Source of the DNA: Phormidium sp. OSCR
GTDB lineage: Bacteria > Cyanobacteriota > Cyanobacteriia > Cyanobacteriales > Geitlerinemataceae
DNA length: 40,288 nucleotides
Direction: 5' to 3'
NCBI GenBank assembly: GCA_001314905.1
Contig: LJZT01000033.1
Location: 1 to 40,288, forward strand
Position 1 is the stretch's first letter, and every line of letters begins with the position of its first letter. The notes below the pieces were generated by a model. That model searched no databases, was not told where the DNA came from, and saw only the letters and a program-made list of their open reading frames with translations. Of this stretch, positions 31,456 through 39,514 are shown piece after piece. Position numbers and translations under genes: made by a program.

Positions 31456-32892
31456 ATGACTCGAAAACTTTTTCTTATCCTAACAGTGGTAGCACTGGGG
31501 AGTGCGATCGCCGTCAAGCAAGGTATCGCTAGGGTCAAAAACCAACCCCAAGCAGCCGACTCCCTGATGTCATCTGATACCTCAACCTCGGGGAAGGCTG
31601 TCCCCGTCTTGTTCAGTAATGGGGCCCTAGAGGACGCCCAACACCGACTCCAACAGTCCCCAGAGGACTATCCCCTCACCCACGCCGCCTATGAGGACAT
31701 TCGCGACAAAGCCGATCGCCTCCAACAGCGAGTCCAAACCTCCCCCCCGCCCGTCTACACCGGAACCCAACGAGACGACTACCGCCAAGCCGCCACCAAC
31801 GGACTCACCCCAACCCTCTACACCGCCCTCGTTTGCGTCATCGAAGAGATTCCCGACTATTGCCGAACCACTATCGACACCCTACTCGCTTGGGCCGACG
31901 CAGAAGGAGGAAGCCAAGTCGGACAAGGCAACCGAGATGATCTCATCGGGGCTGGACTCGATATTGGCCGCCTCTTACATTACTACGCCCAAGCCTTTCA
32001 ACTCGTTGCCCCCCAGATGTCCGCAGCCGAACAGCAACAGGTTCGGGATTGGTTTCTGGCCCTGGGCGATCGCATCCAAACCAGTCATGAATACTGGATT
32101 CATCACCTCTCCCGCGAGGGAGCCAATAACCATCTCTCTCGCCATCTTTATGGCATGATGATCACCGCCCTGATTAACCAAGATGATGACCGATTGGACT
32201 ATACCCTCAATGAGAGTCCCTGGAACTACGCCAACTTAGTGCGGGATGCCATTTATGAAGAAGATAACCCTGATAATCTCTTTCGCGCTAACCGGGGCTT
32301 CTCCCATCTTCCCATCCAGGCCCAAACCGGGGAAATCTACGATCGCCACCGCAGCCTCCCCCATCCCCCCGCACAAAACGACATCTACGATCGCCATCGC
32401 TGGTGGGACGAAGACGTGACCCAAGGCGTAGGATTTGCCTATAGTGTCTTCCACCTCGAAGGCCTCATCCTCACGGCCCATCTGGCGGAACTCAACGGCC
32501 TGCAATACCCAGAACAGCGGTTAATGGATGTGGAGAATCAATCGATTCGTAATGCCTTGCGCTTCTACGGCCAGTATTACCTCGACTATCCCTGGGGACG
32601 AGACGACTGCCGAGACATCGAAGACCTCGAACCCTCCCCAGACCCCTATGATGGTGATTGTCCCATCGCCTATGAACCCTATTTCGGGGAAAACCCCAAA
32701 TATCACACCCTCTATCTGTTTCTCCTGGCCAAACACTACTACCCCGAGGATGCCGCCTTTTATGAAGAGATTATCGCCGCCAATGAAGCAATGTTAATTC
32801 CTCAAGAGACGGCCCATCCCCTCCATAGTCCCGCCAGTGTCTTTACCTTTATCTATGGCGAATCTTCTCAATCGCCGCAAAAACGACGATAG
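31456..32892 (+). CDS. Alginate lyase-like (alpha/alpha-toroid) exported protein
   Basis: A 478-residue exported protein. MTRKLFLILTVVALGSAIAV is a signal peptide or anchor. The rest resembles the alginate lyase domain (PL5-like alpha/alpha barrel), which cleaves uronic acid polysaccharides by beta-elimination. Supports are the helix-rich repeats, the NNHLSRH motif (224-230) where PL5 enzymes have NNH, and the Tyr/His/Arg-rich GEIYDRHR repeated as NDIYDRHR around 301-325, followed by WWDED. It may trim or release the glycan made by the upstream genes. Codons are strongly C-ending, unlike the AT-rich island. The 3' end overlaps the convergent kinase gene by 25 bases. Confidence 0.72.
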   Translation: MTRKLFLILTVVALGSAIAVKQGIARVKNQPQAADSLMSSDTSTSGKAVPVLFSNGALEDAQHRLQQSPEDYPLTHAAYEDIRDKADRLQQRVQTSPPPVYTGTQRDDYRQAATNGLTPTLYTALVCVIEEIPDYCRTTIDTLLAWADAEGGSQVGQGNRDDLIGAGLDIGRLLHYYAQAFQLVAPQMSAAEQQQVRDWFLALGDRIQTSHEYWIHHLSREGANNHLSRHLYGMMITALINQDDDRLDYTLNESPWNYANLVRDAIYEEDNPDNLFRANRGFSHLPIQAQTGEIYDRHRSLPHPPAQNDIYDRHRWWDEDVTQGVGFAYSVFHLEGLILTAHLAELNGLQYPEQRLMDVENQSIRNALRFYGQYYLDYPWGRDDCRDIEDLEPSPDPYDGDCPIAYEPYFGENPKYHTLYLFLLAKHYYPEDAAFYEEIIAANEAMLIPQETAHPLHSPASVFTFIYGESSQSPQKRR

Positions 32893-34187
32893 ACGGTGGC
32901 CAGGCCCCGCTCATCGCCTACATTGCCGGGAAAGAGGACGACAGGTAAATTAGGAAACTGAGGATGCGTCTCGGGCGTTCGCACGACGGAACAGCCGGCC
33001 AGGATTTGCCCCAAGAGGTTGGCGGTGCGTAGGGCCAACCCCTGACTGAGGACATCGTTGGAGGTGATACCCCCTTTACTAATCAAGAAGCCCAATTCCG
33101 GCGGTAATCCTCGCACTACATCCATGAGGAGTTGGGAGACGGCCACGCCAAATTTAAGCCGAGTATCGCGGTCTGGAAATTGCAATTCTTCCCGACTGGT
33201 ATAGATGACGGGGGTTTTGCCATTAGTCCAGATGTCGTGAACGTTCTCTAACACTCCCGTTAATAACGACTCTCGCTGTTGGGGAGAATCCTCAACCAGG
33301 TGGCTAACATCCACTTCAACCCCAGCCACTCCGGTTTCTTGCAATAGATGTTGCAGTTGTTGGGTGGTTTTCTTGACATGGGACCCGACTAAAACAGCCC
33401 CCGGTTTACCGCCGCGCACATATTGGGCCATGTCCTCGGCGGCGATGGGTTGCGGGCCGAGATTGGCGAGGGAGGTGAGAAGACTGGCGGCACTTCGGAA
33501 GAGAAAGCGTTTCCCTTGACTGGCGGCTTTGAGGATGTCGGCGGCGAATTGGTCTAAATCGGCTTGGGTTTCGGCATCGACCACGCCACAGGTGTTATTT
33601 TCTAGGGCCATTAGTCTATCAAAACAGCCCGATCGCACGTCATCGAGGGTAAAGCGTTCGACGGCTTCAGCGGGAATCGTCCCCTGGGTTTTCTCGGCCA
33701 CATAGTCGGGGAGATAGCTGTGGTGATAGCCAAAGACGGAATCTTGGGCAAATTCCGTTTCATGGACGGGAACGGGTTGGCCGTCGATATGGAGATAATG
33801 GACGCTATCTCGGGTAACACGTCCTCCTTCAAAGAAGGCGGGGGTGAGGAAATGAGCGTCAAAGGAACCGAGTTCTTGGGCGATCGCATCGGTTTCGATG
33901 GGATAATGGCCTCGTAGGGTGGAGTCAGAACGACTCACTACCAGGAAGTCTTCGAGTCCCACTTGGGCGATCGCCGTTTTCAAGTTCTGACAAACCTCAC
34001 GGGTAACTTGACTGGCGGCATCGGGGGCCAAGGCGCGAGTATTGGTGAGGATGAAGAAAATCGGCGCCTCATCCACGAGTCCCAATTTTAAGGTCTCGAC
34101 ATCCCATTGGGTTAGCAAGAGACAACTGTGAACGGTCTGGGAACCGGTGGGATCGTCGTCGAGAACGATGATTTTGGGGCTACTCAT
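32868..34187 (-). CDS. Four-carbon acid sugar kinase family protein
   Basis: A 439-residue kinase of the OtnK/DtnK (formerly DUF1537) family, which phosphorylates four-carbon acid sugars such as erythronate or threonate in catabolism. The N-terminal substrate domain has IIVLDDDPTGSQT (5-17) and SRSDSTLRGHYP, then FEGGRVTRDSVHYL. The C-terminal nucleotide domain has VLVGSHVKKTTQQL and LISKGGITSNDVLSQGL. The usual partner genes (dehydrogenase, aldolase) are not in the window, so the substrate cannot be assigned. The ATG at 34187 is good by family comparison. Confidence 0.88.
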   Translation of the reverse strand: MSSPKIIVLDDDPTGSQTVHSCLLLTQWDVETLKLGLVDEAPIFFILTNTRALAPDAASQVTREVCQNLKTAIAQVGLEDFLVVSRSDSTLRGHYPIETDAIAQELGSFDAHFLTPAFFEGGRVTRDSVHYLHIDGQPVPVHETEFAQDSVFGYHHSYLPDYVAEKTQGTIPAEAVERFTLDDVRSGCFDRLMALENNTCGVVDAETQADLDQFAADILKAASQGKRFLFRSAASLLTSLANLGPQPIAAEDMAQYVRGGKPGAVLVGSHVKKTTQQLQHLLQETGVAGVEVDVSHLVEDSPQQRESLLTGVLENVHDIWTNGKTPVIYTSREELQFPDRDTRLKFGVAVSQLLMDVVRGLPPELGFLISKGGITSNDVLSQGLALRTANLLGQILAGCSVVRTPETHPQFPNLPVVLFPGNVGDERGLATVYRRFCGD

Positions 34188-34260
34188 AGGAATAATGGCA
34201 TTGAGCGGTTGGCATCGATCCCATTATTCCAGGTTCTCGTAACGCTTAACAGTCTCAACC

Positions 34261-34386
34261 TGTTCCGGTGTTCCCTGTTCCCTATTCCCTATTCCCTTCC
34301 CCTCTTGGGAGGGGCCAGGGGTGGGTTATCCCTGTTCCGGTGTTCCCTGTTCCCTGTTCCCTATTCCCTATTCCCTGTTCCCTAAC
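34261..34386. repeat. Heptanucleotide tandem repeats with an embedded core, block A
   Basis: Multiple copies of a TTCCCTR heptamer (for example TTCCCTATTCCCTATTCCC) surround a GC-rich core. The core at 34302-34330 is an exact reverse complement of 38711-38739. It also contains CCCCTC-TTGG-GAGGGG, a 6-bp hairpin. This is typical short tandemly repeated repetitive (STRR) DNA of filamentous cyanobacteria. Confidence 0.9.
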
Positions 34387-35002
34387 AGTCTGGAGGGGCC
34401 TGATGATGTTGGAAACTCACCGGGGCCGTGGTGTGCTCAATGCGAACAATTTGATAGGGTTGCGTAATGGCCATGGTGGCCATACCACAGCCACGAGTTT
34501 CGATGTAGTCCACAATCAGGCGGTTATCTTCGCGCCGTATTTGGTCAATCTCAACACTATAAGACCCATCGGGGCGATCGCCCAATCCCACGGCAATCAG
34601 ACTATACTGCTCAAAGTCAATCTCGGGAAGGTCAGCCCCTGGGGAGGTGTTCCCCTGAAGTTGTTGCCAAAAACGCTCCCAGTCGGACTCGTTGCGAATG
34701 TGTTTCTCAAAAGACTCATTCACACCACTGTAGTTGCCTTGGACTTCCGTTTCAAAGGGAATCATCTGCAAATCTGCATCTGTTGACCGTTGAGAGGATT
34801 GGGCCACGATACCCATACGGTAGAGTGACACCGCTGAGTTGACGAGTCCTTGGCGTAAGTCCCGGTAACACTCGCCCCAGGCCGTATCACTGATGGCGGT
34901 GGGACAAGATCGGGTCTCAGCCGGGGCGGGAATCGTCGGGAGAACACTGGTTAGGGAGAGGCTGAGGGGTAGGCTGAAGGCGATCGCCAATACACGCATC
35001 AT
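34382..35002 (-). CDS. Exported protein with a PrcB-like C-terminal domain
   Basis: With the ATG at 35002 this is a 206-residue exported protein. MMRVLAIAFSLPLSLSL forms a signal peptide ending near PAPAET. The mature N-terminus has paired Cys (SCPTA, GECYRD). Residues about 95-200 match the PrcB_C domain first named from a Treponema protease complex: the ESDWERFWQQL segment, IDFEQYSLIAVGLG, and YIETRGCGMA with TQPYQIVRIEHT. Function in cyanobacteria is unknown. The open frame starts at a GTG at 35044 inside a heptad repeat, an unlikely start. The stop lies at the edge of repeat block A. Confidence 0.75.
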   Translation of the reverse strand: MMRVLAIAFSLPLSLSLTSVLPTIPAPAETRSCPTAISDTAWGECYRDLRQGLVNSAVSLYRMGIVAQSSQRSTDADLQMIPFETEVQGNYSGVNESFEKHIRNESDWERFWQQLQGNTSPGADLPEIDFEQYSLIAVGLGDRPDGSYSVEIDQIRREDNRLIVDYIETRGCGMATMAITQPYQIVRIEHTTAPVSFQHHQAPPDC

Positions 35003-35028
35003 AGAACTTGTTGTAATTTGCAATCTAC

Positions 35029-35056
35029 ACTTAACACTTAACACTTAACACTTAAC
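35029..35056. repeat. Four perfect ACTTAAC heptamers
   Basis: A 28-bp array of four identical 7-bp units upstream of the PrcB-like gene, in the convergent-divergent space with the hemerythrin gene. Different unit from repeat blocks A and B. Confidence 0.95.
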
Positions 35057-35079
35057 ATGATCAGCAACGACCCGTGCTG

Positions 35080-35481
35080 TTAGCTATGTGTATAGGGTTT
35101 GAGCTGCATATCGATTTTGCGGATATGGTTAATAAACCAATCCAGAAGTTTCTGATTGACTTTCAAAACCAACGAGAGACTTGCACCTTCTTGACGAAAC
35201 TGGCTTTTAATTTCCTCAAAGGTTTGCCGAAAATAGGCATGAGCTTCTTTGTTCTTGCAGGCAATTGGGCATTGATAGGCATTCATGCAGTTTTCTTCAA
35301 AACCAAAATGAAGTGCAATATACCGATCCAAAAACTTGATAATTTTTTCAATCTCCGACTTGCCTTTATTCTCTTGCAACGCGAGCATCAACAGATTGAG
35401 ATGTTCAATCAATTGTTGGTGTTGCTTGTCAATCGTATCAATTCCAACTCGCAAAGACTCATCCCAAGGAATCGTTCGCAT
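35080..35481 (-). CDS. Bacteriohemerythrin with an Asn in place of one iron-ligand His
   Basis: A 133-residue four-helix non-haem diiron protein for O2 binding or sensing. Start chosen at the ATG at 35481 (MRTIPWDESLRVGIDTIDKQ); a GTG at 35520 would add 13 residues. Compared with canonical bacterial hemerythrins: His21, His58 and Glu62 (HFGFEE), His81, His119 and Asp124 (NHIRKID) are all present, but position 77 is Asn (CKNKEAH) where most have His. This leaves four His plus the two carboxylates. It may bind iron with altered chemistry or represent a cyanobacterial subtype. It is divergent from the Crp/Fnr-like regulator, with 327 bases between starts. Confidence 0.87.
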   Translation of the reverse strand: MRTIPWDESLRVGIDTIDKQHQQLIEHLNLLMLALQENKGKSEIEKIIKFLDRYIALHFGFEENCMNAYQCPIACKNKEAHAYFRQTFEEIKSQFRQEGASLSLVLKVNQKLLDWFINHIRKIDMQLKPYTHS

Positions 35482-35808
35482 CGCATTAGGTTCCAATGAA
35501 CAGTAAACGTTTCGGGTCACTCATTGAACTCAGCCGCCCGAGAGAGTCTCAACTTGTCTTCATCCTCTGTTCTCGGTGCGATCGCCTCTATTCTAAAGCA
35601 TTTTCAAGCCCAAATTCACAAACAACTACCCAGAAGCCGTCAAAAGGTGTTACAACAGTCGAGACGTACAAGGTCAAGCTGTTCCTAACGTTTGCCTACT
35701 CTTTACGGGAATTTAACGTTGACTCCCTATTCTGTGGGCTAGGGCTAGTTGGAGAAATTGTATCCGTCTCCGAGTCCTCGCTGCCACACACCCCACGGGG
35801 AGGAAATT

Positions 35809-36405
35809 ATGCAATCGACCGTCATGCGTCATCGAACGAGTCGTATTTACGATCGCGGCGACCTATTACCGCAATCAACCAGTGGAATTTGGCAAGTTTG
35901 CCAAGGCTGGGTTCAACTGAACACCTACATGACGATGGGCGAAGAACGAGTCCTGGGATGGGTTGGCCCGTCGATGTGGTTAGGAGAAGGCTTAACTGCC
36001 CGTCATAATCATCAAATGAAGGCCCTATCTCGGGTGATGATGACCTGGTATCCCCTCGATGAAATTGAACGGAGTCCTCAACTTGGCTATACCCTGATTC
36101 AGCAGAAAGCCAAGCGACTCTACCAGTTAGAGAATTTGTTAAGTATTACCGCCCAAAAACGGGCCAGCGATCGCCTGGAAAACTTACTACGCTTACTCAT
36201 CCGGGAAATGGGGCAACCGACGGCTGAGGGAGTTCGCCTCAAGGCCCGACTCACTCACCAAGATTTAGCCAATGCGATCGGTGTCAATCGCGTCACCGTG
36301 ACCCGCATTTTGGGGGACTTCAAACGCCAAAATCGCTTGTTTCTGGATGCCTCCAAACATTGGTTAGTCATGCAACCCGAGTCCCAGGGCTTAATTGCAG
36401 CCTAA
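35809..36405 (+). CDS. Crp/Fnr family transcriptional regulator
   Basis: A 198-residue regulator. I use the ATG at 35809, since GGGGAGGAAATT upstream is an excellent ribosome-binding site; the frame is open from 35749 but the added 20 residues lack support. The N-terminal 95 residues are a short, divergent cNMP-type beta-roll (GDLLPQSTSGIWQVCQGWVQ). Then come a dimerisation helix (about 100-150) and a C-terminal helix-turn-helix (LTHQDLANAIGVNRVTVTRI) of the Crp/Fnr type. No Fe-S cysteine cluster is visible. It is divergent from the hemerythrin gene, so it may control it, but this is inference. It ends 7 bases before holB, which converges. Confidence 0.85.
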   Translation: MQSTVMRHRTSRIYDRGDLLPQSTSGIWQVCQGWVQLNTYMTMGEERVLGWVGPSMWLGEGLTARHNHQMKALSRVMMTWYPLDEIERSPQLGYTLIQQKAKRLYQLENLLSITAQKRASDRLENLLRLLIREMGQPTAEGVRLKARLTHQDLANAIGVNRVTVTRILGDFKRQNRLFLDASKHWLVMQPESQGLIAA

Positions 36406-36412
36406 TTGCGGC

Positions 36413-37348
36413 TTAATTGACTGCGATCGCCTCAGCCAACTGCATCAAGGTCACTTCCCAAACCAGACGCGGCTGCACAAAACGACGTAGATGTCGTCGG
36501 GCATCCTCTAACGCTTGTAGCACAATTGGAGAAAGACTGCCGCCACTAGACCGCCAATAGGCTTGTTGGAGATAGTCCAGTAACCAAAGTTGTTCGGGCG
36601 TATCAAGGGTTTTGCTAATCTCCTTGGCTAACTCTAAAGCCTCACGAACGCTTCTGGGATACTGATGGGCTTTCTCTAGCAATTCGGCGGGAATCGCTTG
36701 TTGTTGGTCCCAAGCCGCAATAGCGACTCCAGGACTACCCTGGGCAATAGCCAAGATGGCCGGCTGCTTGAGAATTTCCTCATGGCCGGTTATCTGCAAC
36801 ACCTGGGCCATCTCCTCCCCGGAGAGACGAGAAAAGGGAATCCGCTGACAACGAGAGACTAACGTCGGTAACAAACTCTCCGAGGATGGGGCAATCAGAA
36901 TTAACGTAGCCCGTCCGGGTTCTTCTAACGTTTTCAGCAGTCCGTTGGCGGCGGCTTCGGCCATGCGTTCGGCCTGTTCGATGATAATGACTTTGCGAGA
37001 GGCTTCTAAGGGCGGGTTGGCGAGAAACTGACTTAACTGACGAATTTGTTGCAGGCGAATTTGTGGCGGTGACTTGCGTTTGAGTCCCCTCTCACGGGCC
37101 TGACTCACCGTATAGAGTTCTTTTTTGTCGAGATAGGTGGGTTCAACCTGAAGGAAGTCCGGGTGATTTCCTAAATCGGGCCGGGCGGTGGCGAGAAGTT
37201 GTCGGGCAAAATAGCGGGCCGCCAATCCCCGGCCAATCCCCTCAGCCCCGACGAAGAGGTAGGCCGGGGCGATGCGATCGCGGGCAATAGCCGCATCGAG
37301 AAAGCGTAAACCTGCTTCTTGTCCAATCGGTTTATCCAACGCCACCAT
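36413..37348 (-). CDS. holB: DNA polymerase III subunit delta'
   Basis: A 311-residue AAA+ clamp-loader subunit. AYLFVGAEGIGRGLAARYFARQL holds a degenerate P-loop, as expected for delta', which does not hydrolyse ATP. Further motifs are KVIIIEQAERMAEAAANGLLKTLEEP (Walker B and sensor-like region, with NGLLKTLEEP typical of HolB) and LVSRCQRIPFSRL. The C-terminal helical collar is complete. It lies 4 bases from the epimerase gene (37353), on the same strand, so they are likely co-transcribed. Confidence 0.93.
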   Translation of the reverse strand: MVALDKPIGQEAGLRFLDAAIARDRIAPAYLFVGAEGIGRGLAARYFARQLLATARPDLGNHPDFLQVEPTYLDKKELYTVSQARERGLKRKSPPQIRLQQIRQLSQFLANPPLEASRKVIIIEQAERMAEAAANGLLKTLEEPGRATLILIAPSSESLLPTLVSRCQRIPFSRLSGEEMAQVLQITGHEEILKQPAILAIAQGSPGVAIAAWDQQQAIPAELLEKAHQYPRSVREALELAKEISKTLDTPEQLWLLDYLQQAYWRSSGGSLSPIVLQALEDARRHLRRFVQPRLVWEVTLMQLAEAIAVN

Positions 37349-37352
37349 GTCT

Positions 37353-38174
37353 CTAAATGATGCGATGAGGATGAATCAACTCATAGCCGGCATCCTTGAT
37401 TTTTTGGTTGGAAAGTTTGCCGCTATAGCGAACCGTCGTCGGTTCGGACTCATCCCAGGTAACTGGGGGGAGATTGTAGGTTTGACAGACGGCCTCGACC
37501 ACCTCTCGGGTGGGGGGATGGTCATCATCGACTACGTTATAAATGCCATCAAGATGTTGATCGTTCGCAAAGGCCATGGCCCCGACAATATCATCGAGGT
37601 GAATCCAGTTACTAGGACGATTGCCGTCTCCTGGACGAGTTTGGCCGGCCCAATGGCGATAGATGCGATCGATTTCCCGGCCGGGGCCATAAATGCCTCC
37701 CAGACGGAGTATACAGACTCGCAAGTCGTCGTTAGCGGCGTTTAATAGGGTTTGTTCGGTCTCGACTAAAATCTCGTAATTCTCCATCGTCGGTTGTGGG
37801 GGCGTGGTTTCGTTCACCCAACCGCCTCCCCAGTTGCCATAGACGCTGCCGCTGCCGGTGTAGATAATCTGCCGCAGTTGGGGGACGTCAGGGAGAACGG
37901 ACACAAGGGTTTTGGCGGTGTCGAGATAGACGCTTTTGTAGGAGGCCCGCCCTTTACTGGCGACACTCATCACGAGGGTATCTTGTCCCTGTAATAGCCG
38001 TTTGAGGTCCTCGGGGTTGTCACCTTGGACGAGTTCGACGCGGGAGGCGATCGCCTCTAGTTCGGAGACACGTTCGGGACTGGTGGTGGTGGCGGTGACG
38101 TGATGGCCGGCTTCTCGCCAATGTTGGGCCGCAGCAACGCCCACATAACCACAGCCGAGAATTGCAATGTTCAC
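37353..38174 (-). CDS. NAD(P)-dependent epimerase / SDR family protein
   Basis: A 273-residue extended or atypical SDR. The dinucleotide motif GCGYVGVAAAQHW (7-19) starts the Rossmann fold, VVDDDHPPTREVVE is in the C-terminal part, and YTGSGSVYGNWGGGWVNE holds the Ser and Tyr of the catalytic region, although the usual Y-x3-K is not clean. It resembles the YeeZ-like nucleoside-diphosphate-sugar epimerase-related group. The substrate is unknown. It sits between DUF1824 (upstream) and holB on the minus strand. Confidence 0.85.
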   Translation of the reverse strand: MNIAILGCGYVGVAAAQHWREAGHHVTATTTSPERVSELEAIASRVELVQGDNPEDLKRLLQGQDTLVMSVASKGRASYKSVYLDTAKTLVSVLPDVPQLRQIIYTGSGSVYGNWGGGWVNETTPPQPTMENYEILVETEQTLLNAANDDLRVCILRLGGIYGPGREIDRIYRHWAGQTRPGDGNRPSNWIHLDDIVGAMAFANDQHLDGIYNVVDDDHPPTREVVEAVCQTYNLPPVTWDESEPTTVRYSGKLSNQKIKDAGYELIHPHRII

Positions 38175-38197
38175 AGGTCTATACTCTTTAAAAACGT

Positions 38198-38626
38198 CTA
38201 GGAGTGGAGTTTTGAGGGAATCTCCTGGGGAATTTCCTCGGGGGAGATGTCATCAAATAGATCTAAGGGGAAATGGCCGTAGGTGTCCCGAATGCCATCG
38301 TCATAGACAGACTGACAAGAGATGAGAACACCTCGTTCGTTGCCCTCGTAGGGGTTGAGGTAACAGAGGTCTGTTTTGGGATTATATTTGAGATAAACCG
38401 GCCCCTCAATAGCATCGAGTTCAGGGGCGCGAGGATAGCCTAGAACATCAGTGTAGCGGTTGAGGGTGGCGATCGCCTCCTGGCTACTCTCGGCACAGAT
38501 TCCGAAGATTTGATAGTCACAGTGAGGGGTGATGGCATAGAGGGCCTGGCGGACGGCCCGGCGATCGGCGATCGCCTCTTCAATCAGTCCAACTCGCTTT
38601 AGGAGGGTTTGTTCGTGGTCTAGCAT
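38198..38626 (-). CDS. DUF1824 family protein
   Basis: A 142-residue soluble protein of the cyanobacteria- and plastid-restricted DUF1824 family. The family core runs from DYQIFGICAESSQEAIATL to GPVYLKYNPKTDLCYLNPYEG and RGVLISCQSVYDD, followed by DTYGHFPLDLF near the C-terminus. Function is unknown. The ATG at 38626 is at the edge of repeat block B. It is the first gene of a minus-strand run with the epimerase and holB. Confidence 0.88.
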   Translation of the reverse strand: MLDHEQTLLKRVGLIEEAIADRRAVRQALYAITPHCDYQIFGICAESSQEAIATLNRYTDVLGYPRAPELDAIEGPVYLKYNPKTDLCYLNPYEGNERGVLISCQSVYDDGIRDTYGHFPLDLFDDISPEEIPQEIPSKLHS

Positions 38627-38765
38627 GGGGAGGGAACAGTGAATAGTGAATAGTGAATAGTGAATGGGGAATGGGGAACGGGGAATGGGGAATGGGGAAC
38701 GGGGAACGGGGATAACCCACCCCTGGCCCCTCCCAAGAGAAGAGGGAAAGGGAACAGGGATGACC
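38627..38765. repeat. Heptanucleotide tandem repeats with an embedded core, block B
   Basis: GTGAATA heptamers, then GGGGAAT/GGGGAAC heptamers, lead into a core at 38711-38739 that is the exact reverse complement of 34302-34330 in block A. It lies immediately upstream of the DUF1824 start codon and about 100 bases before msrB. Confidence 0.9.
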
Positions 38766-38857
38766 CGGGACTAATGCTGGGGATGATAGATTTGTAAATA
38801 TGTGTTAAGTTGAAATTACTAGATTATCTTATCATGGCAGTTTATTAAGGTTTAGAG

Positions 38858-39259
38858 ATGGTTAACAAAGTTCAAAAAACTGATGCCGAATGGCAAGCGC
38901 AGTTGACCCCAGAACAGTATAAAGTGACCCGCAAACATGGTACAGAACGGGCATTTAGCGGCGAGTACCACGATAACAAGAAACCGGGAACTTACAAATG
39001 CATCTGTTGTGGAACGCCCCTATTTACTTCGGAAACAAAGTTTGATTCTGGAACCGGTTGGCCGAGCTTCTATGCCCCCATCAATGAGGAAAATGTGGCT
39101 GAAAAATCGGATTTTAGTTTCTTTATGAAACGCACTGAAGTCCTCTGTGCGACTTGTGACGCTCATTTGGGCCATGTGTTCAATGATGGTCCTAAACCGA
39201 CGGGACTGCGGTATTGCATGAACTCAGCGGCGTTGGATTTTGAGGAAAAACAAGATTAG
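38858..39259 (+). CDS. msrB: Peptide-methionine (R)-S-oxide reductase
   Basis: A 133-residue stand-alone MsrB that repairs methionine-R-sulfoxide in proteins. The structural zinc is held by Cys48/Cys51 (CICCG) and Cys97/Cys100 (CATC), and the catalytic Cys120 lies in [21 protein letters not shown] and [11 protein letters not shown] are family signatures. No signal peptide, so it should be cytoplasmic. Spaced well after the STRR block, it ends with a strong terminator at 39284-39321. Confidence 0.95.
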   Translation: MVNKVQKTDAEWQAQLTPEQYKVTRKHGTERAFSGEYHDNKKPGTYKCICCGTPLFTSETKFDSGTGWPSFYAPINEENVAEKSDFSFFMKRTEVLCATCDAHLGHVFNDGPKPTGLRYCMNSAALDFEEKQD

Positions 39260-39283
39260 ACTCGTCCCTAACCGGACAACAGA

Positions 39284-39321
39284 CTACCATTGAGGGCGAT
39301 CGCCTTTAATGGTAGCTTTTT
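39284..39321 (+). terminator. Rho-independent terminator of msrB with a HIP1 centre
   Basis: CTACCATT (39284-39291) pairs with AATGGTAG, the stem continues as GAGG with CTTT (with wobbles), and GCGATCGC (HIP1) closes the apex. CTTTTTC follows. It is 25 bases past the msrB stop. Confidence 0.88.
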
Positions 39322-39367
39322 CAGGCCCAGTTAAACCTTGAAATTTCTCGTCTTCCGTTTAATCAAA

Positions 39368-39437
39368 GCGGGCAGTGGGAATCGAACCCACATCATTAGC
39401 TTGGAAGGCTAAGGTTTTACCACTAAACTATGCCCGC
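39368..39437 (-). tRNA. tRNA-Gly (anticodon TCC)
   Basis: A 70-nt cloverleaf on the minus strand. The acceptor stem GCGGGCA pairs with TGCCCGC, the D-arm has GTTTAGTGGTAAAAC, the anticodon stem is TTAGC/GCTAA around loop CTTCCAA with anticodon TCC, and the T-arm is GTGGG-TTCGATT-CCCAC. The 3' CCA is not encoded. Confidence 0.96.
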
Positions 39438-39514
39438 GTGGTTTCACACCTTAACCACAATAGCACAGTTGGCAAAAAATGCAAAGGTTTGCTCCAATTT
39501 TTTTTCTGACTGGG

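Noticed and set aside
34261-34386. Heptad repeats considered as CRISPR or as coding sequence
   Set aside because: Seven-bp units without spacers; plus-strand frames through them are low-complexity and lack support.
35521-35808. NtcA-like GTA-N8-TAC or FNR-type site between hemerythrin and the Crp-like gene
   Set aside because: No match with both half-sites at correct spacing could be found by eye.
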